Origin: an uncultured Oleiphilus sp.
GTDB lineage: Bacteria > Pseudomonadota > Gammaproteobacteria > Pseudomonadales > Oleiphilaceae
Assembly (NCBI GenBank): GCA_913020045.1
Contig: CAJWBE010000007.1
Location: 62,001 to 126,000 of the forward strand
Direction: 5' to 3'
Length of the DNA: 64,000 bases
A program made the position numbers and the translations under genes. Below are positions 54,114 through 62,159 of the stretch, piece after piece. The first letter of the stretch is position 1. Every line of letters starts with the position of its first letter. The notes under the pieces are model-generated. The model had not been told where the DNA came from. It did not search any database and saw only the letters and a list, made by a program, of their open reading frames with translations.

Positions 54114-55718
54114 ATGCTTAAGATATTTGTGCGCATTTGGTTTTTGGTGTTTCTTCCCTTGGGCTACCTGCTTTTTTCAACGACTTATAATCCACTCAAC
54201 TTGCTCAATGAATCGTTGATTTATGAACGCATTACAGACTCCTATAAAGGGACGTTCTATCTGATCGAAGATGAATTGTCGGCGATTCCTGAACCTGAAT
54301 GGCAGGACCGCTTTGGCGATATTCGAGATCACTTCGGGCACGATCTTAGGTTATTGACAGTGACCGACCCGATTCCTTATGAGCAGCCGCTTGAGGAACT
54401 GCTGCCCGGTGATTTTTGGATACTAGAAGATGAAAACGATAGTGATGTGATTGTTAAACGTGTGGGCACCACGAAGTGGTTCGTTTACATGCTTCTCGAA
54501 GAATCGGAAGACCAGCTAACGCTCAATCAGAGTCAAGGCACGCTCAACCTATTTTTGCGACATTTCGATAATGTCCCCGAACAACAGTGGCCTTCCGTCA
54601 TGGAGGCGCTTCGTCCTCACTTTGGATATGAGTTCGCATTGACAGCGTTTGACGCGTTGGATATCGCGGATAACAAGCGTCAGCAATTGTTGGAACTTGG
54701 GCGCACATGGCTAACCACCGAAGAGCAGCATACGATGCTTTATCAGGTCATGCCTGGTTATGAAGATCAGCCTGAACCCTTGGTGTTAGCGGCAGGGCCG
54801 ATTGCTTTACCGGGTTCAGATTTTGTCGTTATTCTGGGGCTTTCATTGATATTTGTGGGGGGGATTTCGCTTGGCATCTGGCTATTCGTATTCCCCTTAT
54901 GGCGCGACCTTTCAAAGCTAAATAAAACAGCAGAGCAGTTTGGCTTGGGTTATCTAGGCCAACGAGCAGAGGTAAGTAAACGTTCTGTGATCAACAAGCT
55001 GGGTGTCTCGTTTAACCATATGGCGGAGCAAATCGAGACCATGATAAACGGCCAGCGAGACCTAACGAATGCGATTGCTCACGACCTCCGCACCCCGTTA
55101 TCTCGGCTAAGCTTTGCGTTTGAAATGCTTAAATCAGACGAAACGACGGACGAAGAGAAAGCGCGTTATGAACGCAGTATTGCCTCCGGTATCGACACTC
55201 TCGACCATCTTATCCAGCAAATTCTGACCCTGTCCCGTTACAGCCGAGCGATGGATATATCGAATTTCAAGCCATGTCACTTTGCCAAACTACTCAGTGA
55301 TGAATTGAGCCAGTGCGCGGAAGAATCAAGCCTTGCAGGGTTCGATATTTTTGTGTCACCAGAACTGTCTGAGCAGAGCATGTTGATTGATCAACGTGCC
55401 TTACTGCGTGCGGTGAATAACCTAATCTCTAATGCCGAGCGTTACGCGAATAGCAAAATCAAGGTGAGCTTCAAGCAAGAGCAGGGTGATTACGTGCTGT
55501 GGGTTGAAGACGATGGCCCAGGCGTACCCGAGTCTGAGAGAGAGTCAATTTTCTTGCCGTTTAAGCAACTAGATAATGCGCAACGAGAAATCTCTAAAGA
55601 GCACGGTTTGGGGCTAGCGATTGTGAAACAAATTGCGCACTGGCACAGCGGCGTCGTGACCGTAAACGAGTCCACACTTGGCGGTGCGAAATTTGAGCTG
55701 CGATGGCCCGCTAGCTGA
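54114..55718 (+). CDS. Sensor histidine kinase, RstB-like
   Basis: This 534-aa inner-membrane kinase has an N-terminal membrane helix (about 5-23), a large periplasmic domain (about 25-238), a second helix (about 240-262), HAMP, HisKA with HDLRTPL, N box VNNLISNAERY, G1 DDGPGVP and G2 GLGLAI. The periplasmic domain is acidic and appears to contain two related halves: YERITDSYKGTFYLIEDEL...WQDRFGDI and a later LFLRHFDNV...WPSVMEAL, each followed by an FG(H/Y)-containing strand. The signal is unknown. It forms a two-component system with the upstream regulator. Confidence 0.9.
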   Translation: MLKIFVRIWFLVFLPLGYLLFSTTYNPLNLLNESLIYERITDSYKGTFYLIEDELSAIPEPEWQDRFGDIRDHFGHDLRLLTVTDPIPYEQPLEELLPGDFWILEDENDSDVIVKRVGTTKWFVYMLLEESEDQLTLNQSQGTLNLFLRHFDNVPEQQWPSVMEALRPHFGYEFALTAFDALDIADNKRQQLLELGRTWLTTEEQHTMLYQVMPGYEDQPEPLVLAAGPIALPGSDFVVILGLSLIFVGGISLGIWLFVFPLWRDLSKLNKTAEQFGLGYLGQRAEVSKRSVINKLGVSFNHMAEQIETMINGQRDLTNAIAHDLRTPLSRLSFAFEMLKSDETTDEEKARYERSIASGIDTLDHLIQQILTLSRYSRAMDISNFKPCHFAKLLSDELSQCAEESSLAGFDIFVSPELSEQSMLIDQRALLRAVNNLISNAERYANSKIKVSFKQEQGDYVLWVEDDGPGVPESERESIFLPFKQLDNAQREISKEHGLGLAIVKQIAHWHSGVVTVNESTLGGAKFELRWPAS

Positions 55719-55860
55719 ACCCAGTTTGTTCTATTGGGGTTGGCGAGCTGTCTCAAACCGTCTTATTGCATCATCCCGCTAAGTGGGTTTGTCACATTTG
55801 GTCCAACAAGCGCAACAGACCTCTTTGTCCGAAACACGAATAATGATCTGGTCGTTAAGC

Positions 55861-55880
55861 ACTAGTCGATAGCGACTAGT
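55861..55880. promoter_or_regulatory. 8-bp perfect inverted repeat before the outer-membrane protein gene
   Basis: ACTAGTCG (55861-55868) and CGACTAGT (55873-55880) are separated by 4 bp, 28 bp before the ATG at 55908. The site could be an operator or a leader hairpin close to the ribosome site. Confidence 0.5.
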
Positions 55881-55907
55881 TTCATTATTTTTGTTAAGGA
55901 ATACCGC

Positions 55908-56672
55908 ATGAAAAGTACACACGCTTCTGTTCTATCTCTTCGAGTTCGAGACCGCAAAGCGCCAAAGGCCTCAAGTCTTTTGGCCTTAACCTTACTTCCG
56001 ATGATGGCCGTTTCCGCACTGGCAGAAGAGTCTCAAACTCAAGATGCACGCTATGCCATTGGCGCGACCATCGGCACGACAGGGCTGGGTTTGAACATGA
56101 GCGGTAACACAGATTGGTCTCTGCGTTCTGGCGATCAGTTGCAGTGGCGAGTCATGGCAAGTGGCCTGAGTGCTGACTTCGAAGATGACGAATTCGATTT
56201 TGCAGATATTGAATATAACAAGGGCGATATAGACATGTTTGCACTGCAAGCTGGTGTTGATTGGTTTCCCTTCGCTAGCGGCTGGAGCGAGAAGGTTTTC
56301 TTTTCGACGGGCTTATTGTACTCAGACATAGAAATATCTGGCTCGGCAAATACAGACAAGACGTTTTATGTCGGAGGTCAGCAGGTCAATAAAGGCGATA
56401 TCACCTCTTTGCAGACCGATATCGACAACCAAGCACTCATGCCTTACCTAAGCGTTGGCTGGGGCAACAAGATTACTGGGGAGTCTGGCTTTGACTTTCA
56501 AGCAGAAATTGGACTCGCCGCATCGACGAGCGACCCAGACGTAAAGGTCACGGCAGTTGACCCATCCAATGTTCTCAGTGCGAGTGACTTGGCTCGCGAG
56601 AAAAAAGAAGTTGAAGATGAATTCGGTGGAGCCTTTGGCTTCGCGACGATTGCGCTAACTTACCACTACTAA
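55908..56672 (+). CDS. Outer-membrane beta-barrel protein
   Basis: This 254-aa protein has a long, basic signal peptide (hydrophobic core SLLALTLLPMMAVSALA, cut near ALA/EE). The mature protein is made of alternating strands (YAIGATIGTTGLGLNMSG, LQWRVMASGLSADF, DMFALQAGVDWFPF) and ends in TIALTYHY, a C-terminal aromatic barrel signal. It resembles eight-stranded OmpW/OprF-N-type barrels in size, but I cannot name the family. AAGGA precedes the ATG. It follows the RstAB-like pair by 189 bp and has its own terminator. Confidence 0.82.
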   Translation: MKSTHASVLSLRVRDRKAPKASSLLALTLLPMMAVSALAEESQTQDARYAIGATIGTTGLGLNMSGNTDWSLRSGDQLQWRVMASGLSADFEDDEFDFADIEYNKGDIDMFALQAGVDWFPFASGWSEKVFFSTGLLYSDIEISGSANTDKTFYVGGQQVNKGDITSLQTDIDNQALMPYLSVGWGNKITGESGFDFQAEIGLAASTSDPDVKVTAVDPSNVLSASDLAREKKEVEDEFGGAFGFATIALTYHY

Positions 56673-56694
56673 AACTCGATACCCCTTCCGCTTA

Positions 56695-56735
56695 AGAGCA
56701 CCTGTTTTTGAGAGTCTTCAGGTGCTCTCTTTTTA
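56695..56735 (+). terminator. Rho-independent terminator after the barrel gene
   Basis: AGAGCACCTG (56695-56704) pairs perfectly with CAGGTGCTCT (56719-56728), followed by CTTTTT. It lies 22 bp past the stop codon. Confidence 0.88.
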
Positions 56736-56846
56736 CAGTATTCATTTCCTGTTTGATAAACAGACTATCCTAAAACGTTTCCCTGACGGATACGGCCGGA
56801 TCAATTATCATGAGCCTTTACGAGCCAAGCGCAAACGGAAGAGCAG

Positions 56847-57329
56847 ATGATTGAACGGTTTAAAAGCGTATCATGCGCCTATTTAGCACTTACCTTACTG
56901 TCCATCAGTGTATTGAGCGGCTGTGCAATATCGCCCTTAAGCGAGACAGACCCAGACCGAGATCTAAACTGGTGCCCACCCTTACTGAATTGCGTCTCGA
57001 CTGAGGCGGACACGTTCTTACACAGCATTGACCAATTTCAATTAATCAAACCGATTGATGAGGCGTGGCCTGATATTGTGGCGGCAGTCGCCGCATTGCC
57101 TCGTACGGAAATAAAGCACCAGTACCAAGGCTACCTCTATGCCAAGAGCTACTCTAGCGTGTTTCAGTTTATTGATTATGTCGAAGTGCTCTATGTTGAT
57201 GAAGACCAAACCTTGAGTGTTAGATCGTCCTCCATGCTTGGGCTACTCGATTTTTTTGTTAATTATTTTCGTACGGAAACCTTAAGAGACAGCTTGCAAG
57301 CAAACGGTGTAATTGGGTCGTCATCCTGA
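56847..57329 (+). CDS. DUF1499 lipoprotein
   Basis: This 160-aa lipoprotein has lipobox LSGC (near residue 26) after a hydrophobic signal. The mature part matches DUF1499: the opening CPPLLNCVST, the helical IDEAWPDIVAAVAALPR, the strand YLYAKSYSSVFQFIDYVE, and SVRSSSMLGLLDF at the end. DUF1499 proteins are widespread and uncharacterised. It stands alone between a terminator and an inverted repeat. The usual arginine near the end of the domain (RSASRxG) is RSSSMLG here. Confidence 0.82.
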   Translation: MIERFKSVSCAYLALTLLSISVLSGCAISPLSETDPDRDLNWCPPLLNCVSTEADTFLHSIDQFQLIKPIDEAWPDIVAAVAALPRTEIKHQYQGYLYAKSYSSVFQFIDYVEVLYVDEDQTLSVRSSSMLGLLDFFVNYFRTETLRDSLQANGVIGSSS

Positions 57330-57392
57330 AAAATTAGCTTAGGGATAATAACTAAGAATTTAAGCTAAAAAGAATTAAGCATCAATCTAAAT

Positions 57393-57424
57393 TGACAGGC
57401 ACCGCTAAAAACAGGTGCCTGTCA
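57393..57424. repeat. 11-bp perfect inverted repeat between convergent genes
   Basis: TGACAGGCACC (57393-57403) pairs with GGTGCCTGTCA (57414-57424) across 10 nt. It lies between the ends of the DUF1499 and P450 genes. There is no T-run on either strand, so it may be a weak terminator or a REP-like element. Only this copy is seen in the window. Confidence 0.65.
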
Positions 57425-57437
57425 GACTAGGTCTGCA

Positions 57438-58832
57438 TTACTGCGGCGCACTCTGTTTAGCGGTAAGTCTCACTTGCAGAGACTCGTATCCTTTCACAAA
57501 ATTAGACTGGATATATTTGGGCTGGCCAATCACTTCAATCTTATCGAAACGCTCGAGCATTTCTTCCCATAAAATCCGTAACTGCATTTCTGCAAGGCGG
57601 TTGCCCATGCAACGGTGGATGCCAAATCCAAAGGATAAGTGTTTTCTAGCATCCTTCCGGTCTACTAAAAACTCATCTGGTCTGTCGATATTACGCTCGT
57701 CACGGTTACCTGAAACGTACCACATAACGACCTTATCGCCTTTCTTGATCGTCTTACCATTTAACTCGACGTCTTGTTTTGCGACTCGGCGCATGTACGC
57801 GAGAGGCGTCTGCCAACGGATGATTTCCGAAACCATATTTGGAATCAAGCTAGGGTCCGCTTTCACCTTCTCAAACTGCTCAGGTAACTGGTGCATCATA
57901 TGAACGCCGCAGGTCATCGAATTTCGGGTTGTGTCGTTGCCACCGACAATTAACAGCGCGATGTTTCCCAAGAATCCGAGAGGGTTATTGATCATGTCCT
58001 TTGTGTTCTCATCTTTAAGCAACAAGCTTAGCAAGTCGAACCCTAGTGCTTTGCCTCCTTTCTGCTGTGCTTCTTTTTCTCGCCACATTAGCGAGAAACG
58101 CTTCATTACCTCTGAGGCTGCGAGGTAAACGTCATCGGCATTTCCTTGACCACCCGTTCCTTCTGGATTCGCACCCACTATGTCAGACCATTCAGCGAGT
58201 TTTGTGCGCTCATCAATCGGGAAGTCAAATAGTGTGGCCAGCATAAGAGCGGTTAAGTCGATGGATACTTCTTGCACCCAATCAAACGGAACGCCAGTCG
58301 GAAGCTTGTCGAGTTTTTCCGCTGTACGGGTTCGAATGAGCGTTTCCATTTCTTTTAGGTTTTGAGGCGCGACAACGGACTGGACGGCTTTGCGTTGCTC
58401 GTCATGTCTAGGTGGGTCCATTGCGATAAATGTTTCCAGTTTTTCAAGACCTTCAGGTACTGGGCCCAGCATGATAATCGGTTCGGCTGAAAACAGTTCA
58501 TGGTGCTTGTCGACGTAGACAATATCTTCATATCGGGTGACCGACCAGAAAGGGCCAAAAGCGCTTTTGTTTTGGTAGTGAACGGGGCACTCATCCCGCA
58601 AGCGCTTAAAGTATGACTGCCACTTGTTTTGCCTGTAGAGAAACGGGTTACTGACATCGATATCTTGAATTGCTAGTGTATCAACGTCTGGAATGGGAGT
58701 TTCTATAAATGCGGGGAAGGGTCTGCTTAAGCCCAATTTTGACTTTGTCTTTTGTAAAATATGGGCGGCTTTAATTGTTGCGTGACCGGGGGTAAACCCA
58801 ATACTTTCTTTTAGCGGCGTTAGTGTTTTCAT
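57438..58832 (-). CDS. Cytochrome P450, CYP153 family alkane hydroxylase
   Basis: This soluble 464-aa P450 has the I-helix GGNDTT (297-302), ExxR E336-R339 (EIIR) and the haem loop FGFGIHRCMG with C408. CYP153 hallmarks are IDVSNPFLY (58-66), FGPFWSVTRY (92-101), FIAMDPPRHDEQRKAV (135-150) and TLFDFP (200-205). CYP153 enzymes hydroxylate the terminal carbon of medium-chain alkanes or related aliphatics using ferredoxin and ferredoxin reductase. The start at 58832 is chosen because a longer frame would run into the ferredoxin gene. The ferredoxin lies 55 bp upstream on the same strand. Confidence 0.92.
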   Translation of the reverse strand: MKTLTPLKESIGFTPGHATIKAAHILQKTKSKLGLSRPFPAFIETPIPDVDTLAIQDIDVSNPFLYRQNKWQSYFKRLRDECPVHYQNKSAFGPFWSVTRYEDIVYVDKHHELFSAEPIIMLGPVPEGLEKLETFIAMDPPRHDEQRKAVQSVVAPQNLKEMETLIRTRTAEKLDKLPTGVPFDWVQEVSIDLTALMLATLFDFPIDERTKLAEWSDIVGANPEGTGGQGNADDVYLAASEVMKRFSLMWREKEAQQKGGKALGFDLLSLLLKDENTKDMINNPLGFLGNIALLIVGGNDTTRNSMTCGVHMMHQLPEQFEKVKADPSLIPNMVSEIIRWQTPLAYMRRVAKQDVELNGKTIKKGDKVVMWYVSGNRDERNIDRPDEFLVDRKDARKHLSFGFGIHRCMGNRLAEMQLRILWEEMLERFDKIEVIGQPKYIQSNFVKGYESLQVRLTAKQSAPQ

Positions 58833-58887
58833 TGTTGGCTTTGACCTGAGAGTTAAATGGGAATAAAGGGCGCTGAGTCGGCTGTTC

Positions 58888-59208
58888 TTACATCTGGAAC
58901 TCAGGTATTCGAACTTCCATTCCATTCATGTCTTTGGTTACGGTTATCTGGCAAGACAGTCTTGACGAGCTTTCTCTTTCTGGCGTCATGTCTAGCATTT
59001 GTAGCTCGTCGTTATTGGTATTCCCTGTTTTATCGAACCAACTTGGGTTGACTATCACATGGCATGTGCCGCATGCACATTCGCCGCCACAATCGGCGTC
59101 GACGCCTGGAATGCCGTTGTTCATCGCAATTTCCATCAATGTTTTGCCTTCCTCGATTTCGACGGAATGTTGTTCACCGTTATGCTCAATGAAAGTAATA
59201 TTGCTCAA
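58888..59208 (-). CDS. 2Fe-2S ferredoxin of the CYP153 system
   Basis: This 106-aa adrenodoxin/putidaredoxin-type ferredoxin has cluster ligands C40, C46, C49 and C86 (C-x5-C-x2-C...C), plus an extra C44. It would carry electrons from the reductase encoded at 60543-61763 to the P450. The start is the TTG at 59208 (MSNITFIEHNG), preceded by GGAG at 9 bp; this aligns with other family members. An in-frame TTG at 59223 falls on top of that ribosome site and is rejected. No ATG start exists. Confidence 0.9.
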   Translation of the reverse strand: MSNITFIEHNGEQHSVEIEEGKTLMEIAMNNGIPGVDADCGGECACGTCHVIVNPSWFDKTGNTNNDELQMLDMTPERESSSRLSCQITVTKDMNGMEVRIPEFQM

Positions 59209-59324
59209 AATTGATTTCTCCAAGGTAGTGTCTTTCCATTTATTTCACCTGACATTTGATCAGGGTTCTTTTTGTTCTTTATGTGGTGAAAGCTTACTTT
59301 CGCAATTTTTTATAGGTAGGGTTG

Positions 59325-59388
59325 TTGGAGACAAGGGGAAGACATTACGTGCCACCACCGGGATAATTGGTGACACTAGGGAGACATT
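59325..59388. promoter_or_regulatory. Two 22-bp direct repeats, probable AraC regulator site
   Basis: A 22-bp element starting TTGG and ending AGACATT occurs at 59325-59346 and again at 59367-59388, identical at 17 of 22 positions and offset by 42 bp (four helical turns). It lies between the ferredoxin/P450 operon and the divergent araC gene, where an AraC-family activator would bind. Confidence 0.6.
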
Positions 59389-59470
59389 GGGGGACAGTCT
59401 CTCTGTCAGTCAGTAAAAAACCATGAGCAGTGCGTTATACTTTTTCGCACCTGAGTATTAGGAGTATCTA

Positions 59471-60520
59471 GTGAACGTTCCGGAAAAAGAAATAGGAAAG
59501 TACTCTGGACTTGCGTCTATTCCTTCAAACTACTCGAGATTGTTAGGGCGAATGTTAGGGTTAAAGATGCATGACCTGCATTTACTGCTCGCTAAAACCG
59601 GTATCGATAATCAAACCTTCCTAGAAGAAAACTTATTGCTAACAAAAGAGCAGCAAATTTGTATTTTGCAGAATACGATGAAGTTGTCGGGGCGCGAAAC
59701 AATTGGTTTAGAAATAGGTAGGGAACTCACGCCACATACTCATGGAACGCTGGGTTCATTGGTGATTCATAGTCCTGATGTATCGACAGCGATTAAGGCT
59801 GTTCAAGAGTATATTCCAACGCGTTTTTCTTTCGCGCGTCTCAGTGCTGTTAGCCAGCTTGAGTGTGTGGAATATACCATCAACTTTGACTTAGACGTTT
59901 GTCCGCATACCTATCGGGTCTGCTCTGAAATCGCTGCGATTGTATTCTTCGATGTGATCAAAATAGTGTTGGGGCGAACCCCTTCCGAAGTAGAAGTGGA
60001 TTTTACGTTTCCCAAGCCAGATTATTATGATCGTTACGCGGAATATCTACCGTGTCCTGTTACATTTTCGGCGTCTGAATTTAAGGTCAGAATACCCCTA
60101 TCGATCATAAAAGAGTGGAATATACTTGCTGATCAACAAAGCTATAAAGCCGCACTCAAGCAATGCCAAGCCTTACTGGCGAAAATAAACCCCAACAATA
60201 GTCTTTACAAAACAAAGGTCCAAAAAATGCTGCTGTCACAAGCGCCAGGCACCTTAAATGTGAATGAAGCCGCGGCCGCTTTATTTATGAGCCGGCGGAC
60301 CTTAGCAAGAAAGCTGTTAACTGAAGGGACTACGTTCCATAAAACAAAAGAAGAGATACTTTCTCAGCAAGCTGCAAATTATTTAAGTGAAACAAACCTA
60401 TCGACAGAGGCCATTGCTGCGATGCTAAGTTATCACGACAGCTCTAGTTTTCGGCGCACCTTCAAACGCTGGTATCAGATGACGCCGAGCGAGTATCGCC
60501 ATCAACATCAGGTAAATTAA
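59471..60520 (+). CDS. AraC-family regulator of the CYP153 locus
   Basis: This 349-aa regulator has an arabinose-binding-like N-terminal domain (LTPHTHGTLGSLVIHSPD near residue 85) and a C-terminal AraC DNA-binding domain (NEAAAALFMSRRTLARKL, then AMLSYHDSSSFRRTFKRW). The start is GTG at 59471 with AGGAG six bases upstream. It lies between the P450/ferredoxin operon and the ferredoxin reductase and is divergent from the former. It probably activates the alkane-oxidation genes. The same domain layout occurs in the regulator at 52124. Confidence 0.92.
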   Translation: MNVPEKEIGKYSGLASIPSNYSRLLGRMLGLKMHDLHLLLAKTGIDNQTFLEENLLLTKEQQICILQNTMKLSGRETIGLEIGRELTPHTHGTLGSLVIHSPDVSTAIKAVQEYIPTRFSFARLSAVSQLECVEYTINFDLDVCPHTYRVCSEIAAIVFFDVIKIVLGRTPSEVEVDFTFPKPDYYDRYAEYLPCPVTFSASEFKVRIPLSIIKEWNILADQQSYKAALKQCQALLAKINPNNSLYKTKVQKMLLSQAPGTLNVNEAAAALFMSRRTLARKLLTEGTTFHKTKEEILSQQAANYLSETNLSTEAIAAMLSYHDSSSFRRTFKRWYQMTPSEYRHQHQVN

Positions 60521-60542
60521 CTTGAGTTACCTTAAGAGGGTC

Positions 60543-61763
60543 TTAGCTTAACAATAGCTCTTTTACTCCGATGCTTTCGTTTACTAGGCGTTCAGGATCG
60601 ACTTCGACACTTTGACTAATGACCTTCTTAGAAAGCATAAATTCTTGTGGGCGGTTTACGCAGTCTGCTGCAATTAGCTTTCGATCCTTCAGATAGAAGG
60701 CAGCGAAACTTCGTCCATTATCGCTGTCGCCACGGATGAGTACTTGATCATAACCCGCGTTCAGCCCTGCTATCTGAAGTTTCAAGTCGTATTGGTCAGA
60801 CCAAAACCAAGGTAGGCTTACATATTCTCTATTGCCCCCACAAATTGACGAGGCAACGACCTTCGCTTGTTCACTGGCATTCGGTACAGATTCCAAGCGC
60901 ATACGACGCTCATAGTGATTGTTAAAAAAGTTTGTGCAGTCACCTGCGGCATAGATATTCGGCGCGTTAGTGCGGCAAAAGTGATCGATCAGAATGCCGT
61001 CGTTTGTTGCAATATCTGCCTGTTGGGCGAGCTCGATATTGGGAATAACTCCTATACCAATAATGACAATGTCTGCAGGATAAACGGAGCCATCTTCGCA
61101 TAAGACTTCTTCTACCTGCGCGTTGCCGCGCATTTCAGTCATCACTGAATTGGTATGAATTTTAACGCCTTCTTCGGAATGAACTCGCATATAGAAAGAT
61201 GATAATTGTGGAGCGGTGACGCGATGCAGAATACGCGATGCCATTTCTAAGACCGTTACATCCATGCCCATTTTATTGAGGGCTGATGCGGTTTCAAGAC
61301 CGATGTAACCACCGCCAATGATCACGACTCGTTTACTTTTTTTAGTGGCTTGTTGAATGCGTTCAACGTCGGCAACGTTTCTTAAGTAATGGATTCCGGC
61401 CAAATCACTTCCAGGAAAACAAATTTTTCTAACACGTGCGCCTGTGCAAATGGCAAGTTTGTCGTAATGAAGCGATTCGCCTGAATCCAAGGTAACTGAT
61501 TGATCTTTTTTATCGATCGATGTCACCAGTGCGGTTTTAAAGACGACAGAATTTTTATCGTAAAATGCTTGTGGTCGAATTAGCAGATCATCTTTTGCTT
61601 TGTCGCCAGCCAGAAACGCTTTGGATAGCGGCGGCCTATGGTAGGGCAAGCTGGGTTCGTCCCCAATAACTAGAATTTCGCCCAGCCAGCCTTCCAGTCT
61701 GAGGCTAGCGCTTAGCTGCGCAGCGGCGTGGCTTGCGCCAATAATAATACATCTAGTGGTCAT
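60543..61763 (-). CDS. FAD-dependent ferredoxin reductase of the CYP153 system
   Basis: This 406-aa putidaredoxin/rubredoxin-reductase-type enzyme has FAD motif IIGASHAAAQLS near residue 7, YHRPPLSK near 41, NAD(P) motif VVIIGGGYIGLE near 147 and the second FAD motif IYAAGDCTNFF near 270, with a C-terminal reductase domain. It passes electrons from NAD(P)H to the 2Fe-2S ferredoxin for the P450. It is on the same strand as the ferredoxin and P450 but is separated from them by the plus-strand araC gene, so it has its own promoter. Confidence 0.92.
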   Translation of the reverse strand: MTTRCIIIGASHAAAQLSASLRLEGWLGEILVIGDEPSLPYHRPPLSKAFLAGDKAKDDLLIRPQAFYDKNSVVFKTALVTSIDKKDQSVTLDSGESLHYDKLAICTGARVRKICFPGSDLAGIHYLRNVADVERIQQATKKSKRVVIIGGGYIGLETASALNKMGMDVTVLEMASRILHRVTAPQLSSFYMRVHSEEGVKIHTNSVMTEMRGNAQVEEVLCEDGSVYPADIVIIGIGVIPNIELAQQADIATNDGILIDHFCRTNAPNIYAAGDCTNFFNNHYERRMRLESVPNASEQAKVVASSICGGNREYVSLPWFWSDQYDLKLQIAGLNAGYDQVLIRGDSDNGRSFAAFYLKDRKLIAADCVNRPQEFMLSKKVISQSVEVDPERLVNESIGVKELLLS

Positions 61764-62159
61764 GCTGTCAGGTTCCTAGCGTTTACGTTTACTTTCTGAT
61801 ACCGAGCACTTTATAGAAAACATAGACCTAAGCTAGGACATTTAGGGTCAGTCAGAGGACGGTTGGGGATAGATTAAGCTTGGACTAAACGTCCGGTTTC
61901 AGATTGAAAATCGCGAAAATAGTTGGACGCTGTATGGTCGTATATTAGGTTTCGAAGCTTAGCTGAGTGTCTAAGGTAAATAATTTATTTTCGGTTGAGC
62001 ACGTTCTAGTTAAATCTATCTTTTATCATGCCATTTGCTTGCGATTTCACTACTCCTCACATAACAATAGTCCGGAGATACACCGGTAAACCCACACAAA
62101 GGTTTATTGTTTAGAATTCGATTAATTACAAACGATCAGCCATACGAAGGTTGCTAACG
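61764..62159. promoter_or_regulatory. 396-bp divergent region, ferredoxin reductase / MDR
   Basis: This holds the promoters of the reductase (leftward) and the MDR gene (rightward). It contains GTCAGTCAG near 61849, which also occurs near 59405 at the CYP153 promoter, and a GGACATT near 61836. This hints at control by the same AraC protein. No gene is seen. Confidence 0.4.
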
